Counted from the stretch's first letter, positions 1-8,304 are shown. The stretch is DNA of 64,000 bases from Lysobacter stagni (GCF_030053425.1 NZ_JASGBI010000001.1:3170001-3234000), one strand, 5' to 3'. Made by a program: numbers and translations. Notes: generated by a model from the sequence alone, not told the origin.

Positions 1-95
1 CGGCCAAGTACGAAGCGTGGGCCAAGCTCAAGGGCACCAGCCAGGACGACGCCCAGCGCAAGTACGTCGACCTCGTGAAGAAACTGCGCGCCTGA
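1..95 (+). CDS. Acyl-CoA-binding protein, C-terminal fragment (5' end outside window)
   Basis: Only the last 30 codons are inside the window; the frame is read from base 3 and ends at TGA 93-95. The peptide contains KYEAWAKLKG followed by a KYVDLVKKL helix. That is the C-terminal signature of acyl-CoA-binding proteins (about 85-90 aa), whose Lys, Tyr and Trp residues line the CoA pocket. ACBPs are small cytosolic carriers of medium- and long-chain acyl-CoA. The stop lies 41 bp before the TetR gene, so the two could share a transcript. The call rests on this short segment alone. Confidence 0.7.
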   Translation, partial: AKYEAWAKLKGTSQDDAQRKYVDLVKKLRA

Positions 96-136
96 CCGCG
101 CGTCCGCCCTCCCCCAGAGCCCCGCGAATCCGATTG

Positions 137-763
137 ATGGCGAAGCAGACGCGCCAGCGCATCCTCGACACCGCATTGACCATGTTCAATGCGCTGGGCG
201 AGCCGAATGTCACCACCAATCACATCGCCGACGAGCTGGAGATCAGCCCGGGCAACCTGTATTACCACTTCCGTAACAAGGACGACATCATCGAGCAGCT
301 GTTCGCGCGCTTCGAAGAGCGCATGGACGCCGCGCTCGCCGCGCCCCAGGGACGGCTGCCCGGGCTGGAGGACGTCTGGCTGCAGTTGCACCTGGTGTTC
401 GAGTGCATCTGGGATTACCGCTTCCTTCACCGCGACCTGGTGGAAATCCTCAGCCGCAACCGCCGCCTGCGCCTGCGTTTCGCCCGCATCCTGCGCCGCG
501 CCGACGAACAGGCGCATACCGTCATGCGCGGCCTGTTGCAGGCCGGCATCCTGCGCGCCTCCAAGGATGAGCTGGCGGCGACCGCCACCAACGTGCTGGT
601 GATCGCCACCTTCTGGCTCAACTACGCCGCCGCGCGGGGCGACAAGGACGAGCACGTCGCGATCCGCGCCGGCATCGTGCAGGTGATGATGCTGCTGGCA
701 CCGTTCCTGCGCGACGCCGAACGCGTGCACCTGAACACCCTGACGCGGGCCTACCTCGACTGA
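137..763 (+). CDS. TetR/AcrR-family transcriptional regulator
   Basis: A 208-aa protein with an N-terminal TetR helix-turn-helix at about residues 8-50. It carries the typical VTTNHIADELEISPGNLYYHF recognition-helix pattern and then a helical ligand-binding domain. I chose ATG 137 because the HTH begins within ten residues of it; the open frame extends upstream to base 17, but that part overlaps the ACBP gene in another frame. A TTG at 134 is an alternative. No effector can be inferred. The ACBP neighbour makes a fatty-acyl signal possible, but that is only context. Confidence 0.85.
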   Translation: MAKQTRQRILDTALTMFNALGEPNVTTNHIADELEISPGNLYYHFRNKDDIIEQLFARFEERMDAALAAPQGRLPGLEDVWLQLHLVFECIWDYRFLHRDLVEILSRNRRLRLRFARILRRADEQAHTVMRGLLQAGILRASKDELAATATNVLVIATFWLNYAAARGDKDEHVAIRAGIVQVMMLLAPFLRDAERVHLNTLTRAYLD

Positions 764-782
764 GACCGGCCCGCGCGGGCGA

Positions 783-1163
783 TCAACCGCCCTTGCGTGC
801 CGTGCGACGAGCTGGCTTGCGTGCCGCGCGACGTGCCTGCGGCTTGGTCGCCTTGCGTGCCTTGCGCGCCGGGCGACGGGTCTTCGGCCCCAGGCCCAGC
901 TTGTCGAGCACCGGCGCCAGGCGCGCCTCGACTTCTGCGCTGAACCGCACGACCGAGGGCTCGACCTGCCCCAGTACCCGCGCACGGGCGGCCTGCGCCA
1001 GCTCCTCGACGCGACCCTGCAACCCGGCTGCACGTGCCTGCAGACGGGCGGGCGAAGCCAGCAGTTCGCGCCGCGACACCGCGACCAGGCCAAGGCCGGC
1101 CAGCCAGACATGACGCAGCGTGGTTTCGCTCGTCGCACGGGATCTGGGTTTCTTTGCCGCCAT
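783..1163 (-). CDS. Phasin-like protein with basic Ala/Lys/Arg-rich tail
   Basis: 126 aa. Residues about 15-90 look helical and amphipathic (HVWLAGLGLVAVSRRELLAS, then repeated Ala/Glu/Arg heptads). The last 35 residues are a Lys/Arg/Ala/Pro tail of the kind found in PhaF-type polyhydroxyalkanoate-granule phasins and histone H1-like proteins. Phasins coat storage granules and some tether them to DNA through such tails. No PHA synthase is visible here, so granule association is inferred from the family. The gene is convergent with the TetR gene (20 bp apart) and divergent from the TPR gene. Confidence 0.65.
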   Translation of the reverse strand: MAAKKPRSRATSETTLRHVWLAGLGLVAVSRRELLASPARLQARAAGLQGRVEELAQAARARVLGQVEPSVVRFSAEVEARLAPVLDKLGLGPKTRRPARKARKATKPQARRAARKPARRTARKGG

Positions 1164-1312
1164 GGGGAGACTCCAATGGACCGGGCCAGGCTGGCCGGTT
1201 TCACCCGCACTGTCCCGGCCGCCACTGGAGCAAACACACTACCGCCCGCCCCTTGTCAGTCACCGCCCGCAGGCGGGATGCTCCACCCTCCGAGCCGCCG
1301 AAAGGACCGCAC

Positions 1313-2167
1313 ATGGCCGCCAAATCCAGCTGGGCCGCATTCCCGCACGATGCCAAGGCCTTCGCCTACGCCGGCGACGCCCTCAGGAAGGCATGGCCAA
1401 AACTGCACGCCGGCGACACCGAGCCGTTCCCCGATGCCGCGCGCGCCGCCATGCTGATTGCCGCCGCTGGCAAGAACGCGCCCAAGGGCGTCAGTGCCGA
1501 TGCATTGTCCACGGCCCTTCAGGACGCCTGGCGCGCGTTCCATCACGGCGACTTCAAGACCGCCTTCGACGCCGGACAAGTGCTGGGACCGGTCGGAGCG
1601 TCGGTGGCCGTGAAGGCATTGGGCATCCACGCCACCTACCTGGTGGACGACGACGGCGAACGCCTCAAGCGCTTCGAACAGGCTGCCTCCATCGCCGAGA
1701 CGGCGGTGAAGGCGCTGCCGGACGAGGCGAACAGCCACTACCGCCATGCGTTCGCGCTGGGCCGTTACAGCCAGGGACTGAGCATCGCCAAGGCACTCAA
1801 GGCCGGTATCGCCGGAAAAGTCCGCACCGCACTGGAGGCCGCGCTGGACCGTTCGCCCAAGCACGCCGAGGCGCACACCGCGATGGCGCTGTACCACGCC
1901 GAGATCATCGGCAAGGTGGGCAGCATGATCGGCGGACTCACTTATGGCGCGAAATCCGCGGAAGCGGAAAAGCACATCGCCGCCGCGCTCAAGCTGACGC
2001 CGCAATCGCCCATCGCCCACATCGAACACGGCAACGTGCTCATGCTTCTCCACGGCGACAAGAAGGAGGCTGCAGCGGCCGGCGAATACGAGAAGGCGGC
2101 AAAGCTCAAGCCGCTGGACGCGATGGAAGCATTGGACGCCGCCTACGCGGCGTCGCAGCTGGAGTAA
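1313..2167 (+). CDS. TPR-like repeat protein of unknown function
   Basis: 284 aa, predicted cytosolic, with no signal peptide. The second half (about residues 150-275) has helical-hairpin repeats with TPR character, such as HAEAHTAMALYHAEI and SPIAHIEHGNVLML, each followed by an A-x-x-Y/L position; this suggests a protein-protein interaction scaffold. I chose ATG 1313 because a purine-rich stretch (GAAAGGAC) sits just upstream and coding character starts there; the frame is open back to 1034 across the phasin gene. It is divergent from the phasin-like gene across about 150 bp. I do not recognise a named family. Confidence 0.7.
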   Translation: MAAKSSWAAFPHDAKAFAYAGDALRKAWPKLHAGDTEPFPDAARAAMLIAAAGKNAPKGVSADALSTALQDAWRAFHHGDFKTAFDAGQVLGPVGASVAVKALGIHATYLVDDDGERLKRFEQAASIAETAVKALPDEANSHYRHAFALGRYSQGLSIAKALKAGIAGKVRTALEAALDRSPKHAEAHTAMALYHAEIIGKVGSMIGGLTYGAKSAEAEKHIAAALKLTPQSPIAHIEHGNVLMLLHGDKKEAAAAGEYEKAAKLKPLDAMEALDAAYAASQLE

Positions 2168-2192
2168 CGAAGCAGCGCCACCTCCTGCTGCA

Positions 2193-2813
2193 TCACGAAT
2201 CCGGCGGCAGCAGTCCGCGCTCGCGTGCGATGCGCGGAAGCGCCGCGGTCGTACGCGCGCCAAGCTTCGCCATGAGACTGGTGCGATGGCGATAGAGCGT
2301 TTTGACGCTGATACCCAGATCCGCGGCGATCGCCTTGGGCGGAAGCTCCGAAAGCAGGCCCCGCAGGGTTTCCTGTTCCCGTTGGGTCAGGCCGAAGGTC
2401 TTGGGCCTTTCGACAGCCCGGCTCACGTCGCTGGACAGGGCAGTTCCGCCAGCCATGACGCAGTCGAGGACGTCGACCAGTTCCCCCATCGCCGTCGCCT
2501 TGGTCACGTATCCCTGGGCGCCGTGGTCGAGGGCGCGCATCACCACACCCGGATCGGCGTGCATGCTCACCACGACGCGGCGCACATCGGGCAGCATGCG
2601 CGCAAAGTCGCGCAACAAGGCGAAGCCGCCATCCGGATTGCCCAGGCTGAGGTCCACGACCGCCACATCGGCCTGGCGTGTGCGAGCCAGTTGCACGGCC
2701 TGCGCGGCCTCCCCCGTCTCGGCGACCACGCGATACGACGGCGAGGCCTGGAACAGGCGTTTGAAACCTTCACGGATGATGGCGTGGTCGTCGATCAGGA
2801 GGATTCGGATCAT
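2193..2813 (-). CDS. NarL/FixJ-type response regulator, orphan
   Basis: 206 aa. The receiver domain (residues 1-120) has the acidic pair D8/D9, the phospho-acceptor D54 in VVDLSLG, and a switch Lys in YVTKATA. The C-terminal LuxR-type HTH (about 140-195) reads LTQREQETLRGLLSELPPKAIAADLGISVKTLYRHR in its key positions. The start is MIRILLIDDH at 2813; 15 further upstream codons have no conserved residues. No histidine kinase lies on either side, so the partner is unknown. The gene points away from tRNA-Val, with a gap of about 145 bp between them. Confidence 0.88.
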   Translation of the reverse strand: MIRILLIDDHAIIREGFKRLFQASPSYRVVAETGEAAQAVQLARTRQADVAVVDLSLGNPDGGFALLRDFARMLPDVRRVVVSMHADPGVVMRALDHGAQGYVTKATAMGELVDVLDCVMAGGTALSSDVSRAVERPKTFGLTQREQETLRGLLSELPPKAIAADLGISVKTLYRHRTSLMAKLGARTTAALPRIARERGLLPPDS

Positions 2814-2915
2814 GAAGACATTTTCGCGAACTGCCGGTCGCCGGAAACACGGGAGCATTCCGATTTTCGGTCGCAGGGCCGCACGCCCCGCAGCGCCGCA
2901 CTCGACGCGGACCTG

Positions 2916-2946
2916 TTGCCAACCCGACCGCTCCCTGGTGTATACT
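2916..2946 (+). promoter_or_regulatory. Candidate sigma70 promoter of tRNA-Val
   Basis: TTGCCA at 2916-2921 and TATACT at 2941-2946, 13 bp before the mature tRNA 5' end. The spacer is 19 bp, slightly longer than ideal, and the -10 is preceded by TG. Position and hexamers fit a stable-RNA promoter. Confidence 0.6.
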
Positions 2947-2959
2947 GCGCAGCCCTTAC

Positions 2960-3034
2960 GGGCGGTTAGCTCAGCGGTAGAGCACTGCTTTCACACGGCA
3001 GGGGTCACAAGTTCGAAACTTGTACCGCCCACCA
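2960..3034 (+). tRNA. tRNA-Val (anticodon CAC)
   Basis: 75 nt with encoded CCA. The acceptor stem GGGCGGT pairs with ACCGCCC, the anticodon loop TTCACAC carries CAC, and the T arm is ACAAG-TTCGAAA-CTTGT. It reads the GUG codon. Its 3' 45 nt are duplicated at 13524-13568. The sequence right after CCA (ACTTAAGG...) is not a terminator, which fits an integration event having replaced the original downstream DNA. Confidence 0.95.
2990..3034 (+). repeat. Direct repeat, tRNA-side attachment site (att-left)
   Basis: The 3' 45 bp of tRNA-Val, from the anticodon loop to CCA, recurs in the same orientation at 13524-13568 with one mismatch (G at 3001 against A at 13535). A crossover in the anticodon loop that regenerates the tRNA 3' half is the usual geometry for tyrosine-integrase islands. 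Confidence 0.85.
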
Positions 3035-3074
3035 ACTTAAGGTCGCGTAACGCTTTTTCCCGCTTGCGGGCGGA

Positions 3075-3275
3075 ATGAGCGCAAAACGCATCAACCTCGC
3101 TGCCGCAGCGAGCGCAAAGCCACCGGCCACGCCGGTGGCTTTGTCGTTTCTGGAATTGGCCAACGCCTACACAGCGCGCAACTTGGCCGCCGGCTTGGGT
3201 ACGCGTCTGCGCAAATGGGTCGACCATCTGGGCGACCCAGATTTCACTCGCTGCGATAAGTCGCGCAAACGCTAG
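3075..3275 (+). pseudogene. Truncated tyrosine integrase remnant (N-terminal part only)
   Basis: A 66-codon ORF starting 41 bp after tRNA-Val and reading away from it, the usual position of island integrases. Residues about 23-55 (LSFLELANAYTARN, then RLRKWVDHLGDPDFT) resemble the start of the SAM-like core-binding domain of tyrosine recombinases. There the pattern is a helix ending in a Trp, followed by LG and an FT/IT turn. The catalytic domain is absent and the frame ends at 3275, inside the 3' end of the oppositely oriented AraC gene. The family call comes from memory of similar N-termini plus context. Confidence 0.5.
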
Positions 3276-4213
3276 GCCACCGCACGCCGCGCGTTGCGTC
3301 GAAGCACCTGCGGCGGGTGGCCGAATGCGCGCAGGAATGCGCGCCGCATCCGCTCGATGTCGGCGAATCCGGTTTCCACCGCAACCTCGCCCATGGAATG
3401 CCGCCCCTGCTCGATCATCACGCGCGCCGCTTCCACACGCATATTCTCGACGGCCTTCGCGGGCGACTGACCCGTCTCGGCGCGAAATGCGCGACTGAAC
3501 TGGCGCGGACTCAAATGCGCCGCACCGGCCAGTTCCTCGACCGTCAACGCGGCAGTGAGATGACTGCGTGCGTAACTCAGTGCGCTCTGGATGCGGTCGC
3601 TCTTCGCATCCAGTTCCAGCAGTGCTGAATGCTGCGATTGGCCGCCACCGCGCCGGTGATATACGACCAGCTTCTGCGCCACCGCACGCGCGAGTTCTAC
3701 GCCGAAGTCTTTCTCGATCATGCCCAGCGCCAGGTCGATGCCGGCGCTCATGCCCGCCGAGGTCCACAGCGCACCGTCGATGATGAAGATGCGGTCGTCT
3801 TCGACGACGGCCTTTGGGAATTGCGCCTGCAGGTTGCGCGAATGGAACCAGTGCGTGGTCACACGCTTTGCGTCCAGCAGCCCCGCCTCGCCAAGGATGA
3901 AGGCGCCCGTGCAGACGGACGCGATGCGCCGCACCGACTGCGCCGCCTTGCGGATCTGCTTCACCAGACCGGGGCTGGAGGCCTGGGGATGCAGCAAGCC
4001 CGTCACGATCAGCGTGTCGACTTTCGCACGTGACAGCACGCGCGTTTCAAGTGGAATACCAAGCGAATTGGTGACCGGCCCGCCGTGTTCGGACAGCACG
4101 CGGATCTCGTACAGGGGTTCGCCGGCCGTGGTGTTGGCCAGCTCGAACGCCGATATCGCGGCCAGCCCCATGATCTGGAACCCCGGGGGCGTGACGAATC
4201 CGATGGTGAGCAT
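3272..4213 (-). CDS. GlxA-type transcriptional regulator (DJ-1/PfpI domain plus AraC HTH)
   Basis: 313 aa. The N-terminal half is a class I amidotransferase-like DJ-1/PfpI fold. It has the nucleophile-elbow sequence ASVCTGAFILGEAGLLDAK at about residues 105-125 and a following HW; such domains usually sense ligands rather than catalyse. The C-terminal AraC domain (about 215-305) has LSPRQFSRAFRAETGQSPA and the second-helix segment VAVETGFADIERMRRAF. I chose MLTIGFV at 4213; upstream codons lack conservation. It is divergent from the SDR-efflux operon, which it likely controls. Confidence 0.85.
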   Translation of the reverse strand: MLTIGFVTPPGFQIMGLAAISAFELANTTAGEPLYEIRVLSEHGGPVTNSLGIPLETRVLSRAKVDTLIVTGLLHPQASSPGLVKQIRKAAQSVRRIASVCTGAFILGEAGLLDAKRVTTHWFHSRNLQAQFPKAVVEDDRIFIIDGALWTSAGMSAGIDLALGMIEKDFGVELARAVAQKLVVYHRRGGGQSQHSALLELDAKSDRIQSALSYARSHLTAALTVEELAGAAHLSPRQFSRAFRAETGQSPAKAVENMRVEAARVMIEQGRHSMGEVAVETGFADIERMRRAFLRAFGHPPQVLRRNARRAVA

Positions 4214-4336
4214 GGGGGCGCTCCGGTGACCGGACAGGGCATGTCCTGAAACGAGGTATATACGACATTTAAGACATCGGCAAGGACGCCTACATTTCCA
4301 GTCGCCCGGCAAACCCGCCGCTCACCTGGAAGCGCC
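4214..4336. promoter_or_regulatory. Divergent control region between GlxA-type regulator and SDR/efflux operon
   Basis: 123 bp separate the two start codons. The centre (about 4245-4275) is AT-rich against its surroundings, with a TATATA and a TTTAAGACAT segment, and TGTC and GACA half-motifs flank it. I cannot assign exact -35/-10 boxes or an operator. The layout implies that both promoters lie here. Confidence 0.35.
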
Positions 4337-5146
4337 ATGAAGACCCCCATTCATCAAGGCACCGCCCTCATCACCGGTGCGTCTTCCGGCATCGGCGCGA
4401 TCTACGCCGACCGTCTCGCCCGCGCCGGATACGACCTGATCCTGGTCGCACGTCGTGCCGACCTGCTCCGCTCGCTCGCGCAGGACCTGACCACCCGCAC
4501 CGGCCGTTCGGTCGAAACACTGACGGCCGACCTGACCCGGGCCGACGACCTCGCCCGCGTCGAATCCGTGTTGCGCACCGATGCCAGCATCACGTTACTT
4601 GTGAACAACGCCGGTGTCGGCGCGACCGCGCCGCTGCTGCAGTCGGACGTCGCCGAGATGGATCGCATGATCGCGCTCAACGTCAGCGTCCCGATGCGCT
4701 TGGCCTACGCCGCCGCGCCGGCGTTCGTCGCCCGCGGCTCGGGCACCATCATCAACATCGCCTCCATCGTCGCGCTGCAGCCGGAACTGCTGAACGGTGT
4801 CTACGGCGGCAGCAAGGCATTCGTGCTGGCCCTTTCGCAGTCGCTGCAGCACGAACTGGCCGACAAGGGCGTGCGCGTGCAGGCGGTGCTGCCCGGCGCC
4901 ACCGCGACCGGCTTCTGGAACGTCGCCGGCCTGCCGATCGAGAACCTGCCGCAGGAGATGGTCATGTCGGCTGAAGACATGGTCGATGCCGCGCTCGCAG
5001 GCCTGGCGATGGGCGAGACGGTGACCATCCCCGCCCTGCCCGACATCGCCGACTGGAACGCGCTGGAAACCGCACGCAACGCGCTTCGCCCAGGCCTGTC
5101 GCGCACCTCGCCCGCCGCGCGCTACCGCGTCGCGCGCGCCGCATGA
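4337..5146 (+). CDS. Short-chain dehydrogenase/reductase (classical SDR)
   Basis: 269 aa Rossmann enzyme, likely NADP(H)-dependent. It has the cofactor motif TGASSGIG near residues 12-19 and an R-rich second strand end (ARRADLL) that favours NADP. LLVNNAGVGA follows, and the catalytic motif is Tyr156-Gly-Gly-Ser-Lys160 with an upstream Ser in INIASIVAL. The substrate is unknown. It is the first gene of the operon divergent from the GlxA-type regulator. The efflux pair follows after a hairpin, so it may modify a compound that the pump also handles. Confidence 0.88.
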   Translation: MKTPIHQGTALITGASSGIGAIYADRLARAGYDLILVARRADLLRSLAQDLTTRTGRSVETLTADLTRADDLARVESVLRTDASITLLVNNAGVGATAPLLQSDVAEMDRMIALNVSVPMRLAYAAAPAFVARGSGTIINIASIVALQPELLNGVYGGSKAFVLALSQSLQHELADKGVRVQAVLPGATATGFWNVAGLPIENLPQEMVMSAEDMVDAALAGLAMGETVTIPALPDIADWNALETARNALRPGLSRTSPAARYRVARAA

Positions 5147-5155
5147 CCGATGCCG

Positions 5156-5188
5156 GAACTCCGGCGCTTGCCGAATGCGCCGGAGTTC
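5156..5188 (+). promoter_or_regulatory. Perfect 11-bp inverted repeat between SDR and MFS genes
   Basis: GAACTCCGGCG (5156-5166) and CGCCGGAGTTC (5178-5188) form a perfect stem with an 11-nt loop. It lies 10 bp after the SDR stop and ends 17 bp before the preferred MFS start. With no U-run it is not a classic terminator; it may be an mRNA stability or attenuation hairpin, or a dyad operator. Its presence favours the MFS start at 5206 over 5143, which would translate through it. Confidence 0.6.
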
Positions 5189-5205
5189 GAACACGCGACC
5201 TCGCC

Positions 5206-6780
5206 ATGAACGCCACTGTCACCGCCGCAATCGCAACCACCCCCACGCCGAAGTTCGGACGCATCGTTCCGACCGCGCTCGCCGGTGCGTTCTTCGCCAA
5301 CCTCGCCAACCAGTTCACCAGCGCGCACCTGGCCGACATCCAGGGCGGTCTTGGCGTGTCGGCCGATGAAGCGTCCTGGATCACGACGATCTACACGATG
5401 GCCAGCTTCATCGGCATCGTCCTGTCGCCCGTACTGGTCCGCGCGTTCGGCCTGCGCCGCTACTTCGCAGGTGCCGCGCTGGTGTTCGCCGCGACGGCGT
5501 GGGCAGCGTTCGCGTCCACGACCTTGCCGGCGGTGCTGGTCGCGCGTGCGATACAGGGTGTCGCCGGCGGTTCGTTCGGTCCAATCGCTTTCGTGGCGAT
5601 CTTCGCGCTGTGGAAAGGGCCTCGCGTGACGGGCGGGCTCGCGCTGCTGGCCGCCGTGCTGCTGCTTCCCGCCAGCGCCGGCCCGATCCTCGCCGCACCC
5701 ATCGAAGCGGCGTTCGGATGGCGTGCGTTGTTCCTGGTCCAGTCGATAATCGCGGTCGGCCTACTCAGTGCGGGCTTGGCGTGGATGCCGGTTGCGCCCG
5801 TGAACCGCGACGCTTTCAAGACGCATTGGCCCGCCGTGACGCTGCTCGCACTGGGGCTGGCCTCACTGGTCCTGGTGCTCAGCCAGGGCACGCGCCGATT
5901 CTGGTTCGAAGACGACCTCATCGCCATCGCCGCCAGCGTGAGTATCGGCGCGTGGCTCGGCTTCGCGGTACTGCATCGCTATTCACCAACGCGCATTCTC
6001 GACATCGGACTGCTGCTTCGCCGCGAGTTCGGCCTTCCTATCCTGCTGAACCTGATCTTCCGCGCCAGCTTCACCGTTACCGCGTACTTGATACCGCTGC
6101 TGCTCACACTGACGCAGGGCTACCGCCCCCTGGAGACCGCGCAGTTGCTGTGGTGGTGCCTGTTGCCGCAGGTCATTGCGTTCCCGCTGGCGTGGCATCT
6201 GCTCGCGCGCATCGATGGGCGCAAGGTGATGTTCGCCGGACTACTGCTGTGCGCCGTCGCCACGCTGCTTGCTACCTCTTCGACCAGCCAGGCCGCGGGC
6301 GAGCAACTTCATGCGAGCCTGCTGCTGCTGGGCATCGGGCAGATGTTCTTTCTCGTTCCGGCGCTGCTGTCCGGCGCCAGCACGCTCGGTCCGGCGGACG
6401 GCCCCACCGCCACCGTCGCGTTCAATGCGACGACGCTAGGCGGAACTACGCTCGGTACGGGCCTCGTTTCGCAGTTCACCACGCAGCGCGAGAAGTTCCA
6501 TTCCAGCGTGCTGGTCGAACAGGTGAGCTCGCTCCACGCATCCGCGTCCGACCGCCTGTCCTCGCTCGGCGGCCTGCTCAACGCCCGCCTTGGCGAACAG
6601 GAGGACAACCTCGCTCGCGCCCTCGCGCAGGCCGCGTCCGTCGTGCGGCGCGAGGCGTGGGTGTTGTCCATCAACGACGCCTTCCTCCTGGTGGGCGCAG
6701 GATTGCTGGCGTCCCTGTGCCTGGTCGCCTTCATGCGTCCAAGCCACGTCCGCCCCTCGCTGGCGGGAGAATCCCCATGA
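5206..6780 (+). CDS. MFS drug:proton antiporter, DHA2 (EmrB/QacA-like)
   Basis: 524 aa integral inner-membrane protein with many hydrophobic helices. The segment between TM1 and TM2 (ADIQGGLGVSADEASWITTIYTMASFIG) matches the EmrB-type start, and ARAIQGVAGGSFGP matches motif C-type positions. It is followed at once, with an ATGA overlap, by an HlyD/EmrA-type adaptor, so the two should form a proton-driven tripartite pump with an outer-membrane channel encoded elsewhere. The frame is open from 5143; I prefer MNATVTAAIA at 5206 because a hairpin occupies the upstream part. Substrates are unknown, plausibly lipophilic toxicants. Confidence 0.85.
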   Translation: MNATVTAAIATTPTPKFGRIVPTALAGAFFANLANQFTSAHLADIQGGLGVSADEASWITTIYTMASFIGIVLSPVLVRAFGLRRYFAGAALVFAATAWAAFASTTLPAVLVARAIQGVAGGSFGPIAFVAIFALWKGPRVTGGLALLAAVLLLPASAGPILAAPIEAAFGWRALFLVQSIIAVGLLSAGLAWMPVAPVNRDAFKTHWPAVTLLALGLASLVLVLSQGTRRFWFEDDLIAIAASVSIGAWLGFAVLHRYSPTRILDIGLLLRREFGLPILLNLIFRASFTVTAYLIPLLLTLTQGYRPLETAQLLWWCLLPQVIAFPLAWHLLARIDGRKVMFAGLLLCAVATLLATSSTSQAAGEQLHASLLLLGIGQMFFLVPALLSGASTLGPADGPTATVAFNATTLGGTTLGTGLVSQFTTQREKFHSSVLVEQVSSLHASASDRLSSLGGLLNARLGEQEDNLARALAQAASVVRREAWVLSINDAFLLVGAGLLASLCLVAFMRPSHVRPSLAGESP

Positions 6781-7802
6781 AATCCCGAATCGTCACCTTC
6801 ATTGGCCTACTCGTGGCCGTCATCGCCACGGCCGGTGCGTCCGCCGTCATCCGCCCGGGCAGTGTCGTGCAGTCGTGGGATCGCCACTACACCGACAATG
6901 CCTTCGTGCGCGGCGACATCACGCAGATCAGTCCGAAGGTATCAGGACACGTCGTGCGCGTTGCGGTGAAGGACAACCAGAACGTGAAGGCCGGCGAGCT
7001 GCTGTTCCAGATCGACGACCGTGACTATCGCGCGCGATTGCTACAGGCGCGCGCCGCGCTCGCGGCACGACAGGCGGCGGTCGGCAATCTGGATGCGCAA
7101 CTGAAGTTGCAACGCGCGTCGATCGAACAGGCGCAGGCGTCGGTGAGCGAGGCCTCGGCCGAAGCCGCACGCAGCGATCGTGATTCCATCCGCGCGCGCG
7201 CTTTGGCGAAGGACCAGCTCATCGCCGCATCGCAGCTGGATCAGCTGGTGTCTTCGGCGCAGATTGCCTCAACGCGTGTCGTCGAGACGCGCGCCGGCCT
7301 GGGCGCGGCGATGCAGCGCATCGGCGTGCTCGAAAGCCAGCGCCCGCAGCTGGAAGCCGATATCCGCGCCGCCGAAGCCGCGGTCGCACTCGCCGAGCTC
7401 GATGTGGAAAGCACGACGGTGCGCGCGCCGGTGGATGGCCGCGTGAGCGAACGCATCGCGCGCGTGGGCCAGTATGTCCGCTCCGGCTCACCGCTGATCG
7501 CGCTGGTCGCGTCGGATGTCTGGGTCGTGGCGAACTTCAAGGAAACGCAGCTTGAAGGCATTCAGCCCGGCGCGCCGGTGGAAGTCGCGGTCGATGCCGT
7601 GCCAGGAGCCCGCTTCCACGGCCGCGTCGAGAGCCTCTCGCCGGCGAGCGGTGCGCAGTTCGCCCTGCTTCCGCCGGACAATGCAACCGGCAACTTCACC
7701 CGAATTGCACAACGCGTTCCCGTGCGCATCGCCCTGCTCGACGACGGAGCGCAGCTTGCCAGCCTGCGTCCTGGCATGTCGGCGACGGTGCGCATCCACT
7801 GA
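6777..7802 (+). CDS. HlyD/EmrA-family periplasmic adaptor of efflux pump
   Basis: 341 aa. One N-terminal membrane anchor (residues about 5-25) is followed by a biotinyl-lipoyl-like half (VSGHVVRVAVKDNQNVKAGELLFQIDD) and a long alpha-helical hairpin rich in Ala/Gln/Arg (about 85-200). The second lipoyl half (TVRAPVDGRVSERIARVGQYV) and a beta-barrel end come last. This is the membrane fusion protein architecture. The ATG at 6777 overlaps the MFS stop by 4 bp, indicating translational coupling. It links the DHA2 pump to an outer-membrane channel. Confidence 0.9.
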   Translation: MKSRIVTFIGLLVAVIATAGASAVIRPGSVVQSWDRHYTDNAFVRGDITQISPKVSGHVVRVAVKDNQNVKAGELLFQIDDRDYRARLLQARAALAARQAAVGNLDAQLKLQRASIEQAQASVSEASAEAARSDRDSIRARALAKDQLIAASQLDQLVSSAQIASTRVVETRAGLGAAMQRIGVLESQRPQLEADIRAAEAAVALAELDVESTTVRAPVDGRVSERIARVGQYVRSGSPLIALVASDVWVVANFKETQLEGIQPGAPVEVAVDAVPGARFHGRVESLSPASGAQFALLPPDNATGNFTRIAQRVPVRIALLDDGAQLASLRPGMSATVRIH

Positions 7803-7848
7803 GCGGACCACGCATCCGCAATCCCCCAGATCATTGAGGTAAGCCCCC

Positions 7849-8304
7849 ATGTCCCAACGTCTCGACTACACCGAGATCGCACCCAAAGGCGTCAAGGCGC
7901 TCGGCAGCGTCTACGGCTACATCACCCAGACCGACCTTCCCGCTGAACTCGTCGACCTGGTCTACCTGCGCATCTCGCAGATCAACAATTGCGCCTACTG
8001 CCTGGACCTGCATACGCGCGATCTGATCGGTCGCGGGGTAGCGGTCCAGAAACTCGCGCTGGTGCAGGCCTGGGCCGAAGCCGGAACCGTGTTCAGCGAC
8101 CGCGAGCGCACCGCGCTGGCCTGGGCTGAAACCGTCACGCGCGTCGCGCAGACTGGCGTGCCGGACGACGCTTACCAAGCCGCACGCGAAGTCTTCGGCG
8201 AGAAAGACCTCGTCGACCTGACCATCGCGATCGGATTGATGAACACCTACAACCGCATGGCGATCAGCTTCCGCCGGACGCCGCAGGCGGTGGCAGGTGA
8301 ATAG
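7849..8304 (+). CDS. Carboxymuconolactone decarboxylase/AhpD-like protein with CxxC
   Basis: 151 aa, all-helical CMD fold. The redox motif is C48-A-Y-C51 with H55 (INNCAYCLDLH), as in AhpD-type alkyl hydroperoxidases, which reduce peroxides through the Cys pair. It starts 46 bp after the adaptor gene and probably shares its transcript; ATTGAGG upstream is a weak ribosome site. A paralogue lies at 54961-55419, but this copy has no ECF41-type promoter upstream. Peroxidase activity is inferred from the motif. Confidence 0.85.
   Translation: MSQRLDYTEIAPKGVKALGSVYGYITQTDLPAELVDLVYLRISQINNCAYCLDLHTRDLIGRGVAVQKLALVQAWAEAGTVFSDRERTALAWAETVTRVAQTGVPDDAYQAAREVFGEKDLVDLTIAIGLMNTYNRMAISFRRTPQAVAGE

Noticed and set aside
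7803..7848. ECF41-type promoter before the island AhpD-like gene
   Set aside because: No TGTCACA or CGTC pair with 16-bp spacing is present; the gene more likely shares the efflux transcript.
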